Below, piece by piece: positions 30,857-40,235 of a DNA stretch of 55,415 nucleotides (its first letter is position 1; each line of letters begins with the position of its first letter). Made by a program: the position numbers and the translations under genes. Origin of the DNA: Tepidimonas aquatica (lineage in GTDB: Bacteria; Pseudomonadota; Gammaproteobacteria; Burkholderiales; Burkholderiaceae_C); NCBI RefSeq assembly GCF_007556585.1, contig NZ_VJNA01000018.1, positions 1-55,415 on the forward strand. Direction: 5' to 3'. The notes under the pieces are model-generated. The model had not been told where the DNA came from. It was given only the letters and a program-made list of their open reading frames with translations, and did no database searches.

Positions 30857-31725
30857 GCCGACGCGGGCGTGCGCGTCACCTTGAACCAGCGCACTGCGCC
30901 ACCACGCGCGTGCTGCACGGTCAGCGTCAGGCCTTCGACCTGAAACGTTTCGCCGCGGCGCGGCACGCGGCCCATGGCGTGCGCCACGTAGCCGCCGATG
31001 GTTTCGAACTCGCCCTCGGGCAGGTGCACCTGAAACCAGGCGTTGACGCGCTCCAGCGGCGTGTCGCCGCTGACCCGCCATGTCCCATCGGCCAGCGCAA
31101 AAATGTCACCGTCGGGTTCGTCGTCGGCGTCAAACTCATCTTCGATGTCACCGACGATTTCTTCCAGCACGTCTTCGATCGTGACCAGCCCTGCGACCCG
31201 GCCGAACTCGTCAATGACGATGGCCAGGTGGTTGCGGTTGGCCCGGAAGTCGCGCAGCAAATCGTTGAGCGGCTTGGTCTCGGGCACAAACACCGCCGGA
31301 CGCAGCAACGCGCGCAGGTTGAGCTCCGGCGCGCGCTGCAGCTTGAGCAGGTCTTTGGCCAGCAAAATGCCAATGATGTTGTCACGCTCGCCGTCGTACA
31401 CCGGAAAACGCGAATGCCCGGTGTCGATGACGGTGTTGAGCAGCTCCGGGTATGGCGCCTGGATATCCAGCGCGTCCATGCGTGGCGCGGCCACCATGAC
31501 GTCGCGCGCGGTCATGTCGGCGATGCGCAGCACGCCCTCCAACATCACGCGCGACTCGGCACCGATAACGTCGTTGTCTTCGGCCTCGGCCAGCGCTTCG
31601 ATCAGCTCGGCGCGCGAGTCAGGCCCCGGGTGCAAAAATTCGACCAGGCGCTGCAAAAACGTGCGCTTGTCATCGTGGCGGCCGCGCACGGGGTCGCGTT
31701 CATGGGCAGGTTCAGGGTCAGCCAC
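30853..31725 (-). CDS. corC: CorC/HlyC-family protein with two CBS domains
   Basis: About 290 residues. After an N-terminal segment (LVEFLHPGPDSRAELIEAL) come two CBS domains. The first contains RDVMVAAPRMDALDIQAPYP and GHSRFPVYDGERDNIIGILL; the second contains FVPETKPLNDLLRDFRANRN. A C-terminal CorC_HlyC domain (TIGGYVAHAMGRVPRRGETF) follows. It is linked to Mg2+/Co2+ efflux or lipoprotein maturation. No ATG fits, so GTG at 31723-31725 (VADPEPAHERDP) is chosen to give the usual about 290 residues; the ribosome site is weak, so this start is tentative. Confidence 0.85.
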   Translation of the reverse strand: MADPEPAHERDPVRGRHDDKRTFLQRLVEFLHPGPDSRAELIEALAEAEDNDVIGAESRVMLEGVLRIADMTARDVMVAAPRMDALDIQAPYPELLNTVIDTGHSRFPVYDGERDNIIGILLAKDLLKLQRAPELNLRALLRPAVFVPETKPLNDLLRDFRANRNHLAIVIDEFGRVAGLVTIEDVLEEIVGDIEDEFDADDEPDGDIFALADGTWRVSGDTPLERVNAWFQVHLPEGEFETIGGYVAHAMGRVPRRGETFQVEGLTLTVQHARGGAVRWFKVTRTPASA

Positions 31726-31771
31726 GGACGGTGGACAGGAGTTGCGATGGGGCAAGCATACACCAGCCCCG

Positions 31772-33013
31772 TCACATCCCCCACACCCCCACCGTGCGGC
31801 TGCCGACTTGCTCGGTGCGCTGCCAGATCTTGTCGTCCCATGGGATACCCGGCCGGCGGTCAAAGACGATCAGGTGCGCCTCATCCGCGCCGCAGTGGTC
31901 GGCGTACTGCGCCGTCTGGGCCAGCCCCTCGTGCAGCGTGGCCTCCAGGCTCTTGTGCACGATCTTGAGCTCCAGCACCACCCGCTGCAGCGGCCCCAGC
32001 AGCCCCTGCGCTTCGTCGATCGGCCACTCGATCAAGAGGTCGGTGCGCCGCCGCCCCAAGCCATATTCGCGGCTGATGCGCCGACCGCCGTTGACGATGC
32101 GCTGCAAAAACGCCTGCAGCAGCAGCTGTGGGCCAGCTTCCTTGTACTGAAAGCGCTCGATCCAGGCGTCGGCGTTTTCGCGGAAGAACTGCTGAAACGC
32201 CGCCAGCAGCTTGGGCATGTCGAGCCGGCGCTCAGGCGTGAGGTACCAGGCCTGCTCGTGCGCGATGGTGATTTGCCGCGTCCAGGTCAGCTCGCGCGGG
32301 ATGACCTCACGGTAGATGCGGTTGGCAATGCGCAGCTGCGGGCGGGTGGTGATGAGGCCAAGGTCAGCCACGTACTCCACGTCGTCGGTGGGCAACGTGT
32401 CATCAGAATGCTCGCTGGCCAGCAAGCGGCTGATGACGCGGTGCACACGCTCTTCGCGCACACCGCACAGCACCACGGTTTGCGGAAAAGCCTGCGGGCG
32501 CTGCGCGTAGCCGGCGCGGATTTGGCGCAGCAGCGAAATGAGCGTGTCGCCCACCAACGCGTCGACCTCATCGAGCAGCAGCACTGCGGGGTGCGCGGGG
32601 TCGAGTTGGCTCCAGTGCGCCAGCAGGCGGGAGAGTTTTTCTTCGGCTTCAATGGCACGGCCCTCGCCACGCAGCAGCCAGTCATCGAGCCGAGCGTCGC
32701 CCAGGTAGACCTGGGCGCTGCGGGCGATGGCGCTGCAGGCGGCTTGGATGCCACGCTCGACGTTGCCGCGCGCGGCTTGCGCGGTTTCGATGTTGGCGTA
32801 CAGCGCCCGGTACCTGCCGTGGGTGTTGAGGTGTTGCATCAGCGCCAGCAGCACGGTGGTTTTACCAGTCTGGCGCGGGGCGTGCAGCACGAAGTAGCGC
32901 TGCGCTTCGATCAGCGCTTCGATCTCTTGCAAATCCACCCGCTCCAGCGGATCCAGTAGGTAGTGCAGCTCCGGCTTGCTGGGGCCGGCGGTGTTGAATT
33001 GCTTTTCGGCCAT
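31772..33013 (-). CDS. AAA-type ATPase with possible C-terminal PD-(D/E)XK nuclease domain
   Basis: A 413-residue protein. Walker A is HAPRQTGKTTVLLALMQHL about residues 44-63, Walker B is PAVLLLDEVDALVGD about residue 145, and an Arg-rich GVREERVHRVISRLL follows. The C-terminal 100 residues read RRTDLLIEWP then RVVLELKIVHKS and YADHCGADEAHLIVFDRR. This is the D…ExK plus downstream pattern of PD-(D/E)XK nucleases, as in AAA-ATPase-like/PDDEXK_9 proteins. Role unknown; family members occur scattered in genomes and may act in genome defence or mobility. It stands alone, and TACACT 6 nt before the ATG suggests a leaderless mRNA. Confidence 0.75.
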   Translation of the reverse strand: MAEKQFNTAGPSKPELHYLLDPLERVDLQEIEALIEAQRYFVLHAPRQTGKTTVLLALMQHLNTHGRYRALYANIETAQAARGNVERGIQAACSAIARSAQVYLGDARLDDWLLRGEGRAIEAEEKLSRLLAHWSQLDPAHPAVLLLDEVDALVGDTLISLLRQIRAGYAQRPQAFPQTVVLCGVREERVHRVISRLLASEHSDDTLPTDDVEYVADLGLITTRPQLRIANRIYREVIPRELTWTRQITIAHEQAWYLTPERRLDMPKLLAAFQQFFRENADAWIERFQYKEAGPQLLLQAFLQRIVNGGRRISREYGLGRRRTDLLIEWPIDEAQGLLGPLQRVVLELKIVHKSLEATLHEGLAQTAQYADHCGADEAHLIVFDRRPGIPWDDKIWQRTEQVGSRTVGVWGM

Positions 33014-33019
33014 GGGGGC

Positions 33020-33025
33020 AGTGTA
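33020..33025 (-). promoter_or_regulatory. Probable -10 element of the AAA ATPase gene (leaderless)
   Basis: TACACT on the minus strand ends exactly 6 nt before the ATG at 33013. With a usual 6-7 nt spacing, transcription would start at the ATG. No Shine-Dalgarno sequence fits between them. Confidence 0.45.
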
Positions 33026-33067
33026 GCGCTGCCCTACGCGCAGGGCAGCGCCCGCCGTGGGCAGCCG

Positions 33068-33724
33068 TCACCCCTGCAGCAGCCGCGCCCACCAGCGCGC
33101 CACGCGATGCCATGCTCCTCGCAAGGCCTTCAGACCGTAGTCCGCGCGTGCCACTTCTTCTTGCAGCAACTCGATCAGGTGCGAGTCGAAATCCGCTGGC
33201 GGCAGCTCGAGGTGACATTCGCTCTCGCCCGCCTGCTGCACGACGGTGGCGCCGGCTGAGCGGGCAATGTGCAGCATCGGGGCGTTTTCGCTCAGCGCAT
33301 GGATGTACAGCCGATGCACACCGTGGTTGCGCGCATGCAGGATGGCGCGCGCGAACAACCGGTGTCCATAGCCGCGCCCCCGCGCATGGCGGCTGACGCT
33401 GACCCCAAACTCCGCCGCGTCACTGCCCCTTCCGGGGGTGACCATGTAGGCCAGGTGGGCCATCGCGATCAGTTGCAGGCGCCGGTTGAAAATGCCAAAC
33501 ACATCGTCGATGCCGAAGCGGATCGACTCGACGTAACGCCGAATGTGTTCATCCTGCGCCGCGTAGCCAAAGCGCAGGTAGCGGTCGCGTGGCTCCAGCG
33601 CCAGCAAGTGGGCCACGATCACGTCGCGGTCATCGGCGCTGAGGGTGCGAATCGGCACACCGGCGTCACGCCGCGGGGGAGCGCTCGGGCGGGCGGTGGC
33701 GGGGGCGACAGGCGCAGCGGACAT
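33068..33724 (-). CDS. GNAT-family N-acetyltransferase
   Basis: A 218-residue protein with one GNAT domain about residues 25-165. EFGVSVSRHARGRGYGHRLF includes the acetyl-CoA pyrophosphate loop (RxxGxG/A type: RGRGYG), and NAPMLHIARSAGATVV is the usual C-terminal motif. Residues 186-218 are a basic amphipathic tail. The acceptor is unknown; similar proteins near fatty-acid or stress genes are uncharacterised. It is divergent from fadD. The promoter sits so close to the ATG that the mRNA is probably leaderless. Confidence 0.88.
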   Translation of the reverse strand: MSAAPVAPATARPSAPPRRDAGVPIRTLSADDRDVIVAHLLALEPRDRYLRFGYAAQDEHIRRYVESIRFGIDDVFGIFNRRLQLIAMAHLAYMVTPGRGSDAAEFGVSVSRHARGRGYGHRLFARAILHARNHGVHRLYIHALSENAPMLHIARSAGATVVQQAGESECHLELPPADFDSHLIELLQEEVARADYGLKALRGAWHRVARWWARLLQG

Positions 33725-33731
33725 GACCTGG

Positions 33732-33760
33732 ACTATACGCGAAACGCGCCGTAGGGTTAA
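33732..33760 (-). promoter_or_regulatory. Sigma-70-like promoter of the GNAT gene
   Basis: On the minus strand TTAACC (33755-33760) and TATAGT (33732-33737) are 17 nt apart, and TATAGT ends 7 nt before the ATG at 33724. This predicts transcription from the first base of the start codon. Confidence 0.55.
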
Positions 33761-33771
33761 GGGTTTTCCCT
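33760..33771. promoter_or_regulatory. Inverted repeat AGGGTTTTCCCT in the GNAT/fadD divergent gap
   Basis: AGGG-TTTT-CCCT lies just upstream of the GNAT -35 and is preceded by a tandem AGGGTTA. It could be a regulator site shared with fadD. Biological meaning is unknown. Confidence 0.3.
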
Positions 33772-33919
33772 AGTATCCGATCGGCTGGGCGCGGCAACAG
33801 CCAGACCAACAACCACCCCAGATGTGCCGCGTGCGACAACTTGTACGGGCATCCCCTAGGCAGCCCGGCCCAGCCAGCGGCCACAATTCCAAGATCCCCT
33901 CGCCTTTTGACATGATGCC

Positions 33920-35614
33920 ATGGAAAAAATCTGGCTGCAAAGCTACCCCAGCGGCGTGCCCGCCGACATCGACCCGACCCAATACACCTCGCTGGTGGAG
34001 CTGCTGGAGCAGGCGTTTCGGCGCAGCGCGCACGACCCTGTGTCGGTGTGCATGGACCACTGGATGACCTACGGTGAGCTGGACCGCCTCAGCACCGCGC
34101 TGGGCGCGTACCTGCAGTCGCTGGGGCTGCCGGCCGGGGCCCGTGTGGCCATCATGCTGCCCAACCTGCCGCAATTCCTGGTCACGATGGCCGCCGTGCT
34201 GCGCGCCGGCTACACCTGCGTCAACGTCAACCCACTGTACACCGCTCGCGAACTGGAGCACCAGCTCGACGACAGCGGCGCGCAGGCTATCGTCATCCTG
34301 GAAAACTTTGCCCACACGCTGCAGGAAGTCATCGACCGCAGCCCGATAGAGCACGTGGTGGTGGCCAGCTTTGGGGATCTGCTTGGCCCCTGGTACGGCC
34401 GTTGGATGACGTTTCTGGTTCGCCACGTGGCCAAGCTGGTGCCGGCGTTCAAGCTGCCGCTGCAGGGCCCGCGCGGACCGCGCACCATCGTGTCGTTCCA
34501 CCGCGCCTTGCGCCAGGGCGAGGCGCTCACCCTCAAGCCCGCGCAGGTCAACCGCGACAGCATCGCCTTTTTGCAGTACACCGGGGGCACCACCGGCCTG
34601 TCCAAAGGCGCGATCCTGACCCACGGCAACATCGTGGCCGCCATTTTGCAGGCCGAAGCGTGGTTCCAGCCCGCACTGGATAAGGTGGGCGATGCGCGGC
34701 GCACCAACCACATCATGGCGCTGCCGCTGTACCACATCTTTGCGCTGACGCTAATGCTGCTGGTGATGCGCCAAGGAGCACACGCCACGCTGATCCCCAA
34801 CCCGCGCGACATCCCCAAATTCGTCGAAGTGCTCAAGAGCCGCCCGTTCCACGTGCTGCCCGCGGTCAACACGCTGTTCAACGGGCTGCTGGCCAACGCA
34901 CGCTTTCGGCAGCTTGATTTTTCCAACCTCGTGCTGTCGCAGGCCGGGGGCATGGCGGCGTCCGAGGGCACGGCGCGCCAGTGGAAAAAGGTCACCGGCT
35001 GCACGATGATCGAGGGCTGGGGGATGAGCGAAACCTGCGCCATCGGCACCAACAACCCGGTCACCGCCACCGAATTTTCGGGCACCATCGGCCTGCCGCT
35101 GCCCAGCGTGGAGATCGCCATCAAGGACGACGACGGGCGCGACCTGCCACCGGGCACCGCCGGCGAAATCTGCATCCGCGGCCCCAACGTCATGCGCGGC
35201 TACTACAACCGCCCGGACGAAACAGCCAGCGTCTTCACCGCCGACGGCTACATGCGCACGGGCGACATTGGCATCATGGACGAGCGCGGCTACATCCGCA
35301 TCGTCGACCGCAAGAAGGATATGATCATCGTCTCGGGCTTCAACGTGTACCCCACCGAGATCGACAACGTCGTGTCCACCTGCCCCGGCGTGCTGGAGTG
35401 CGCGGCGGTGGGTGTGCCCGACCCCCACTCCGGCGAGGCGGTCAAGCTGTACGTCGTGCGCAGCGACCCCACGCTGACCGAAGAGCAGGTGATGCGCTTT
35501 TGCCACGACAACCTCACCGGCTACAAACGCCCGAAATACATCGAATTCCGCGAAGAGCTGCCGAAGAGCAATGTCGGCAAGATCCTGCGCCGCGAGCTGC
35601 GCGGCAAGGCTTGA
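33920..35614 (+). CDS. fadD: Long-chain fatty-acid-CoA ligase
   Basis: A 564-residue ANL-superfamily adenylating enzyme that activates fatty acids to acyl-CoA for beta-oxidation or lipid synthesis. FLQYTGGTTGLSKGAILTHG is the P-loop, EGWGMSETCAIGTNNP the second core motif, and GYMRTGDIGIMDERGYIRIV plus DRKKDMIIVSGFNVYPTEID the hinge region. SNVGKILRRELR carries the catalytic lysine. Length and motifs match FadD closely. The ATG at 33920 lacks a strong ribosome site but begins the conserved MEKIWLQSYP sequence. Confidence 0.96.
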   Translation: MEKIWLQSYPSGVPADIDPTQYTSLVELLEQAFRRSAHDPVSVCMDHWMTYGELDRLSTALGAYLQSLGLPAGARVAIMLPNLPQFLVTMAAVLRAGYTCVNVNPLYTARELEHQLDDSGAQAIVILENFAHTLQEVIDRSPIEHVVVASFGDLLGPWYGRWMTFLVRHVAKLVPAFKLPLQGPRGPRTIVSFHRALRQGEALTLKPAQVNRDSIAFLQYTGGTTGLSKGAILTHGNIVAAILQAEAWFQPALDKVGDARRTNHIMALPLYHIFALTLMLLVMRQGAHATLIPNPRDIPKFVEVLKSRPFHVLPAVNTLFNGLLANARFRQLDFSNLVLSQAGGMAASEGTARQWKKVTGCTMIEGWGMSETCAIGTNNPVTATEFSGTIGLPLPSVEIAIKDDDGRDLPPGTAGEICIRGPNVMRGYYNRPDETASVFTADGYMRTGDIGIMDERGYIRIVDRKKDMIIVSGFNVYPTEIDNVVSTCPGVLECAAVGVPDPHSGEAVKLYVVRSDPTLTEEQVMRFCHDNLTGYKRPKYIEFREELPKSNVGKILRRELRGKA

Positions 35615-35669
35615 TCCGCACGGCCTGCGCGCTACACTGGCGGCACTGGACGCGTTGGATAGGGTGGCC

Positions 35670-36071
35670 ATGGGCGAGCTGGATTTGCGGGCGTTGGTGC
35701 TGCTGGGCGCCATCGGGGTGCTGACCTCGGTGGTGTTGCAGCACGTCTCGCGGCAAAACCGTGCGCTGCTGGGCAAGGGTATCGGATTCGTGCTGCTGTC
35801 GCAGCAGCGCTTGCAGCAGCACATGCGCGAACTGGCCTCGCACGACAGCCTCACCGGCGCCATGACGCGGGCAGCGTGGTGGAACGCGGCGCTGCACGAG
35901 GTGCTGCGCCAGCGGCGTCAGGGGGCGCCGCTGACGCCGCTGATGCTGGACCTGGACCACTTCAAGCGCATCAACGACACGCACGGCCGCGATCGCGTGG
36001 TGTGCGCACCCGCCGATGCGCCAGCTCCGCCCGCGGCGACGCCCACGAGCGGTACGGCAGCCACCGCCTGA
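35670..36071 (+). pseudogene. GGDEF-domain protein missing its catalytic core (in-frame internal deletion)
   Basis: A 133-residue frame. A membrane helix (LRALVLLGAIGVLTSVVLQH) and a linker lead into the start of a GGDEF domain: ELASHDSLTGAMTRAAWWNA and LMLDLDHFKRINDTHG. It then jumps straight to GRDRVVCAPADAP. In diguanylate cyclases about 100 residues with the GGDEF and I-site motifs lie between NDTHG and the final (A)GRDRV. The join looks like an in-frame deletion at a short shared sequence coding for HG. No cyclase activity is expected; a residual membrane or dimer role is possible. Confidence 0.75.
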
Positions 36072-36080
36072 GCCACCGCG

Positions 36081-37034
36081 ATGCCTAGCCTTGCCCTGCC
36101 CCCCGGTGTGCGCGTGCTGGAGCGCGGCTGGTTGTCGGCCAACAACATCGTGTTCGACGGCGCGCACGGCACGGCGCTGGTGGACAGCGGCTACGTCACC
36201 CACGCGGCGCAGACGCTGGCGCTGGTCGAGCACGCGCTGGGCGGACGCCCCTTGCAGCGGCTGCTCAACACCCACCTGCACAGCGACCACTGCGGTGGCA
36301 ACGCCGCGCTGCAGGCACGCTACCCGGGGGTGCACACGGCCATCCCCCCCGGGCAAGCCGAGGCCGTGCGTGTGTGGGACGAAGCGCGCCTGAGCTACCG
36401 CGCCACCGGGCAGTGCTGCGCGCGCTTTCGCTTCGACGCCGTGCTGCCACCCGGCTCCACGGTGCCGCTGGGCAACCACGACTGGCAGGTGCACGCCGCC
36501 CCCGGGCACGACACCGACGCCGTGATGCTGTTCGAGCCGGACTCACGCACGCTGATCAGCGGCGACGCGCTGTGGCAACACGGCTTTGGCGTGGTCTTTC
36601 CGGAGCTGGACGGCGAGCCGGGCTTCGACGCCGTGGCCGCCACGCTCAACGTCATCGAAGCGCTGGCGCCGTGCATCGTCATCCCCGGCCACGGCAGCCC
36701 GTTTGGCGACGCCTTGCATCGCGGGCCCGGGCCCGCCGCCCCGGTGGCCGCCGCCCTGGAGGTTGCGCGGCAGCGCCTGCAGGCGTTTCGCGCCGACCCC
36801 GCGCGCCACCGTCGCCACGGCCTCAAGGTGCTGCTCAAGTTCAAGCTACTGCAGTGGCAACGTCGCCCGTTGGCCGACGTGCTGGGCTGGGCGCGCGAGG
36901 TGCCCTACCTGGTGCGGCTGCACGCCGCTGACGGCGGCCAGCCGCCTTTCGACGTCTGGCTGCGCGGCTTGATCGACGAGCTGTGCGCCAGCGGGGCCGC
37001 ACGCGTTGCTGCAGGGGTGCTGATCGACGCCTGA
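36081..37034 (+). CDS. Metallo-beta-lactamase-fold hydrolase
   Basis: A 317-residue MBL-fold protein. NTHLHSDHCGGNAALQARYP carries the HxHxDH metal motif. VHAAPGHDTDAVMLF gives the next histidine, GDALWQHGFGVVFPEL the bridging aspartate, and VIPGHGSPFGD the last histidine. A C-terminal helical extension of about 80 residues is present. The likely reaction is thioester or ester hydrolysis; the substrate is unknown. It begins 9 nt after the GGDEF relic and converges on argC. Confidence 0.88.
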   Translation: MPSLALPPGVRVLERGWLSANNIVFDGAHGTALVDSGYVTHAAQTLALVEHALGGRPLQRLLNTHLHSDHCGGNAALQARYPGVHTAIPPGQAEAVRVWDEARLSYRATGQCCARFRFDAVLPPGSTVPLGNHDWQVHAAPGHDTDAVMLFEPDSRTLISGDALWQHGFGVVFPELDGEPGFDAVAATLNVIEALAPCIVIPGHGSPFGDALHRGPGPAAPVAAALEVARQRLQAFRADPARHRRHGLKVLLKFKLLQWQRRPLADVLGWAREVPYLVRLHAADGGQPPFDVWLRGLIDELCASGAARVAAGVLIDA

Positions 37035-37048
37035 TGGCCACCGCGGCC

Positions 37049-37969
37049 TCAGACCCCCAGCATCAAGCGCAGGTTTTGCACCGCCGCGCCGCTGGCGCCT
37101 TTGCCCAGGTTGTCCAGCCGCGCCACCAGCACCGCGTGACGGTGTTGCTCGTTGCCGTACACGCGCAGCTCCAGGTGATCCTGCCCCGCCAGCGCGACGG
37201 CGTCGAGCTTGCCGTCTTCGCTGGGCGGCAGCACGCGCACCCAGGTGCTGCCGGCGTAGTGCGCCGCCAGCGCCTCGTGCAGGTCTGGCGCCCGCACCGT
37301 ACCCGGCAGGGTGTCCAGGTGCAGCGGCAGTTGCACCAGCATGCCCTGCGCAAAGTTGCCCACCGACGGCACGAACAGCGGGCGGCGACGCAGGCCGGCG
37401 TAGGCCATGATCTCCGGCAGGTGCTTGTGGTTCAGGCCCAGCGCGTACAGCTCGAACGCAGGCGCCTGGCCCGACTCGTAGGCCTCGATCATCGCGCGCC
37501 CCCCGCCCGTGTAGCCGCTGACGCTGGGCAGGCACAGCGGGTGGTCGGGCGGCACCAAGCCGGCCTCGACCAACGGTCGGATCAGCGCGATGGCGCCGGT
37601 GGCGTAGCAGCCAGGGTTGGCCACACGGTCGGCGTTGCGGATGGCCTCGGCCTGCCCGGGCGCGAGTTCGGCGAAGCCGTACACCCACCCCGGCGCCACC
37701 CGGTGCGCGGTGGACGCGTCGATGACGCGCGGCGCGCGCCCGCGGTCGGCGCGCACCGCATCGATCATCGCCACCGACTCGCGCGCCGCATCGTCGTGCA
37801 GGCACAGGATGACCAGATCGGCCTGCGCCATCAACGCGCGCTTGGCCTGCGGATCTTTGCGCTGATCGGGCGCGATGGCCAGCAGCTCCAGGCCGGCGAT
37901 GGCTTGCAGCCGTTGGCGGATCTGCAGCCCGGTGGTGCCGGCCTCGCCGTCGATGAAGATGCGGTGCAT
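37049..37969 (-). CDS. argC: N-acetyl-gamma-glutamyl-phosphate reductase, type 2
   Basis: A 306-residue NADPH-dependent enzyme of arginine synthesis. [20 protein letters not shown] is the N-terminal dinucleotide-binding loop of the short (type 2) ArgC class. [19 protein letters not shown] holds the catalytic cysteine, and [17 protein letters not shown] the adjacent substrate loop. ATG 37969 removes a non-conserved 11-residue extension and has a GGGGG run about 8 nt upstream. It stands alone and divergent from sucC; other arg genes are not in the window. Confidence 0.94.
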   Translation of the reverse strand: MHRIFIDGEAGTTGLQIRQRLQAIAGLELLAIAPDQRKDPQAKRALMAQADLVILCLHDDAARESVAMIDAVRADRGRAPRVIDASTAHRVAPGWVYGFAELAPGQAEAIRNADRVANPGCYATGAIALIRPLVEAGLVPPDHPLCLPSVSGYTGGGRAMIEAYESGQAPAFELYALGLNHKHLPEIMAYAGLRRRPLFVPSVGNFAQGMLVQLPLHLDTLPGTVRAPDLHEALAAHYAGSTWVRVLPPSEDGKLDAVALAGQDHLELRVYGNEQHRHAVLVARLDNLGKGASGAAVQNLRLMLGV

Positions 37970-38058
37970 GAGAATACCCCCGGGGGAAGCTGCCTTGCGC
38001 ATGGGCGTACCATCGCGGCGCGCGACGGTGCCCAGGCATGTCAGCGTCGTTTCAGGTT

Positions 38059-38071
38059 GGTGCAGCGCACC
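38059..38071. promoter_or_regulatory. Small inverted repeat in the argC/sucC divergent gap
   Basis: GGTGC-AGC-GCACC, followed closely by a -10-like GATACAGT about 40 nt before sucC. Candidate operator or promoter element; low support. Confidence 0.25.
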
Positions 38072-38115
38072 ATGATACAGTTTTGCCGTTTGCCCCCCAA
38101 CGGACCTCGACTCCC

Positions 38116-39285
38116 ATGAAGATTCACGAGTACCAAGGCAAGGACATCTTGCGTCAATACGGTGTGCCGGTGCCGCGTGGCATCCCGGCGTTCACGGTGC
38201 AAGAGGCGGTGGAAGCCGCCCAAAAACTGGGCGGCCCGGTGTGGGTCGTCAAGGCCCAGATCCACGCAGGCGGACGTGGCAAAGGCGGTGGTGTCAAGCT
38301 CGCGCGCAGCCTCGACGAGGTGCGCGAACTCGCCAGCAAGATGCTGGACATGCAGCTGGTGACGCACCAAACCGGCCCCGAAGGCCAAAAGGTGCGCCGG
38401 TTGTACATCGAAGAGGGCGCCGACATCGGCAAGGAGTACTACGTCTCGGTGCTGACCGACCGCGCCACGCAGAAGGTGGCCATGATCGCCTCCAGCGAAG
38501 GCGGCATGGACATCGAGGAGGTGGCCGCCAAGACGCCCGACAAAATCGTCAAGATTTTCATCGACCCGCTGGTGGGTCTGACCGATGAGCAAGCACTGCA
38601 ACTGGCGCAGGGCATCGGTATGGAAGGCCACACGGCCCAGCAAGCGGTGCCGTTGTTCAAAAACCTGTACCGCTGCTACATGGAGACGGACGCCTCGCTG
38701 CTCGAGATCAACCCGCTCAACCGCGACAGCAAAGGCAACCTGATCGCGCTGGACGCCAAGTTCAACTTCGACTCCAACGCGCTGTTCCGTCACCCCGAAA
38801 TCGTGGCGCTGCGCGACCTCGACGAAGAAGACCCGGCCGAGGTCGAGGCCAGCAAATACGACCTGGCCTACATCAGCCTGGACGGCAACATCGGCTGCTT
38901 GGTCAACGGCGCCGGTCTGGCCATGGCCACGATGGACACCATCAAGCTGTTTGGCGGTGAACCGGCCAACTTCCTCGACGTCGGCGGCGGCGCCACCACC
39001 GAGAAGGTCACCGAGGCCTTCAAGATCATGCTGCGCAACCCCAACGTCAAGGCCATCCTGGTCAACATCTTTGGCGGCATCATGCGCTGCGACGTCATCG
39101 CCGAAGGCGTCATCGCCGCGGCACGCGCAGTCGGCCTGAAGGTGCCGCTGGTGGTGCGCATGAAGGGCACCAACGAAGACCTGGGCAAAAAGATGTTGGC
39201 CGAATCCGGCCTGCCCATCATCAGCGCCGACACGATGGCCGAAGCGGCGCAAAAGGTGGTCGCCGCGGCCGCTGGGGCCAAGTGA
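38116..39285 (+). CDS. sucC: Succinyl-CoA ligase (ADP-forming) beta subunit
   Basis: A 389-residue ATP-grasp subunit of the TCA-cycle enzyme that makes ATP from succinyl-CoA. [20 protein letters not shown] starts the family. [20 protein letters not shown] is the nucleotide loop. [20 protein letters not shown] and [20 protein letters not shown] are further conserved blocks. ATG 38116 is the standard start. sucD follows 20 nt later. The leader carries no obvious riboswitch. Confidence 0.97.
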   Translation: MKIHEYQGKDILRQYGVPVPRGIPAFTVQEAVEAAQKLGGPVWVVKAQIHAGGRGKGGGVKLARSLDEVRELASKMLDMQLVTHQTGPEGQKVRRLYIEEGADIGKEYYVSVLTDRATQKVAMIASSEGGMDIEEVAAKTPDKIVKIFIDPLVGLTDEQALQLAQGIGMEGHTAQQAVPLFKNLYRCYMETDASLLEINPLNRDSKGNLIALDAKFNFDSNALFRHPEIVALRDLDEEDPAEVEASKYDLAYISLDGNIGCLVNGAGLAMATMDTIKLFGGEPANFLDVGGGATTEKVTEAFKIMLRNPNVKAILVNIFGGIMRCDVIAEGVIAAARAVGLKVPLVVRMKGTNEDLGKKMLAESGLPIISADTMAEAAQKVVAAAAGAK

Positions 39286-39305
39286 AGCGTTCGGAGTTGC
39301 ACACC

Positions 39306-40199
39306 ATGTCCATCCTGATCGACAAGAACACCAAGGTCATCACCCAAGGCATCACGGGCAAGACCGGCCAGTTCCACACGCGCATGTGCCGCGACTACGC
39401 CAACGGCAAACACTGCTTCGTCGCTGGCGTCAACCCCAAGAAGGCCGGTGAGGACTTCGAGGGCATTCCCATCTACGCCAGCGTGCGCGAAGCCAAGGAA
39501 GCCACCGGCGCCACCGTCAGCGTGATTTACGTGCCGCCCGTCGGCGCCGCCGACGCCATTTGGGAGGCGGTCGAAGCCGACCTGGACCTGGTGGTGTGCA
39601 TCACCGAGGGCATTCCCGTGCGCGACATGCTGATGGTGCGCAACAAGATGAAGGCCAAGGAGGCCGCCGGCGGCAAGAAAACCCTGCTGCTGGGCCCCAA
39701 CTGCCCGGGCCTGATCACGCCCGACGAGATCAAGATCGGCATCATGCCCGGCCACATCCACCGCAAGGGTCGCATCGGCGTGGTGTCGCGCTCGGGCACG
39801 CTGACCTACGAGGCCGTGGCGCAGCTGACCGAGCTGGGCTTGGGCCAAAGCTCGGCGGTAGGCATCGGCGGTGACCCGATCAACGGCCTCAAGCACATCG
39901 ACGTGATGAAGATGTTCAACGACGACCCCGACACGGACGCCGTCATCATGATCGGTGAAATCGGCGGTCCGGACGAGGCCGAAGCCGCGCGCTGGTGCAA
40001 GGACAACATGAAAAAGCCCGTGGTCGGCTTCATCGCTGGCGTCACCGCACCCCCGGGCAAGCGCATGGGCCACGCCGGGGCGCTGATTTCGGGCGGCGCC
40101 GACACCGCCGAAGCCAAGCTCGCCATCATGGAGGAGTGCGGCTTCAAGGTCACGCGCAACCCGTCCGAGATGGGCAAGCTGCTGAAAAGCCTGCTGTAA
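39306..40199 (+). CDS. sucD: Succinyl-CoA ligase alpha subunit
   Basis: A 297-residue CoA-binding subunit. ILIDKNTKVITQGITGKTGQ begins the Rossmann CoA domain, LGPNCPGLITPDEIKIGIMP is central, and KRMGHAGALISGGADTAEAK contains the active-site histidine that becomes phosphorylated. It pairs with SucC. ATG 39306 (MSILIDKN) is the usual start. A strong hairpin follows 36 nt after the stop. Confidence 0.97.
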   Translation: MSILIDKNTKVITQGITGKTGQFHTRMCRDYANGKHCFVAGVNPKKAGEDFEGIPIYASVREAKEATGATVSVIYVPPVGAADAIWEAVEADLDLVVCITEGIPVRDMLMVRNKMKAKEAAGGKKTLLLGPNCPGLITPDEIKIGIMPGHIHRKGRIGVVSRSGTLTYEAVAQLTELGLGQSSAVGIGGDPINGLKHIDVMKMFNDDPDTDAVIMIGEIGGPDEAEAARWCKDNMKKPVVGFIAGVTAPPGKRMGHAGALISGGADTAEAKLAIMEECGFKVTRNPSEMGKLLKSLL

Positions 40200-40235
40200 G
40201 GCACTGCGCCATGCGCCGGCTGCGCCCCTGTGACA

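Noticed and set aside
38041-39252. Minus-strand 403-residue frame opposite sucC
   Set aside because: Low-complexity shadow of a highly conserved gene, with no recognisable motif.
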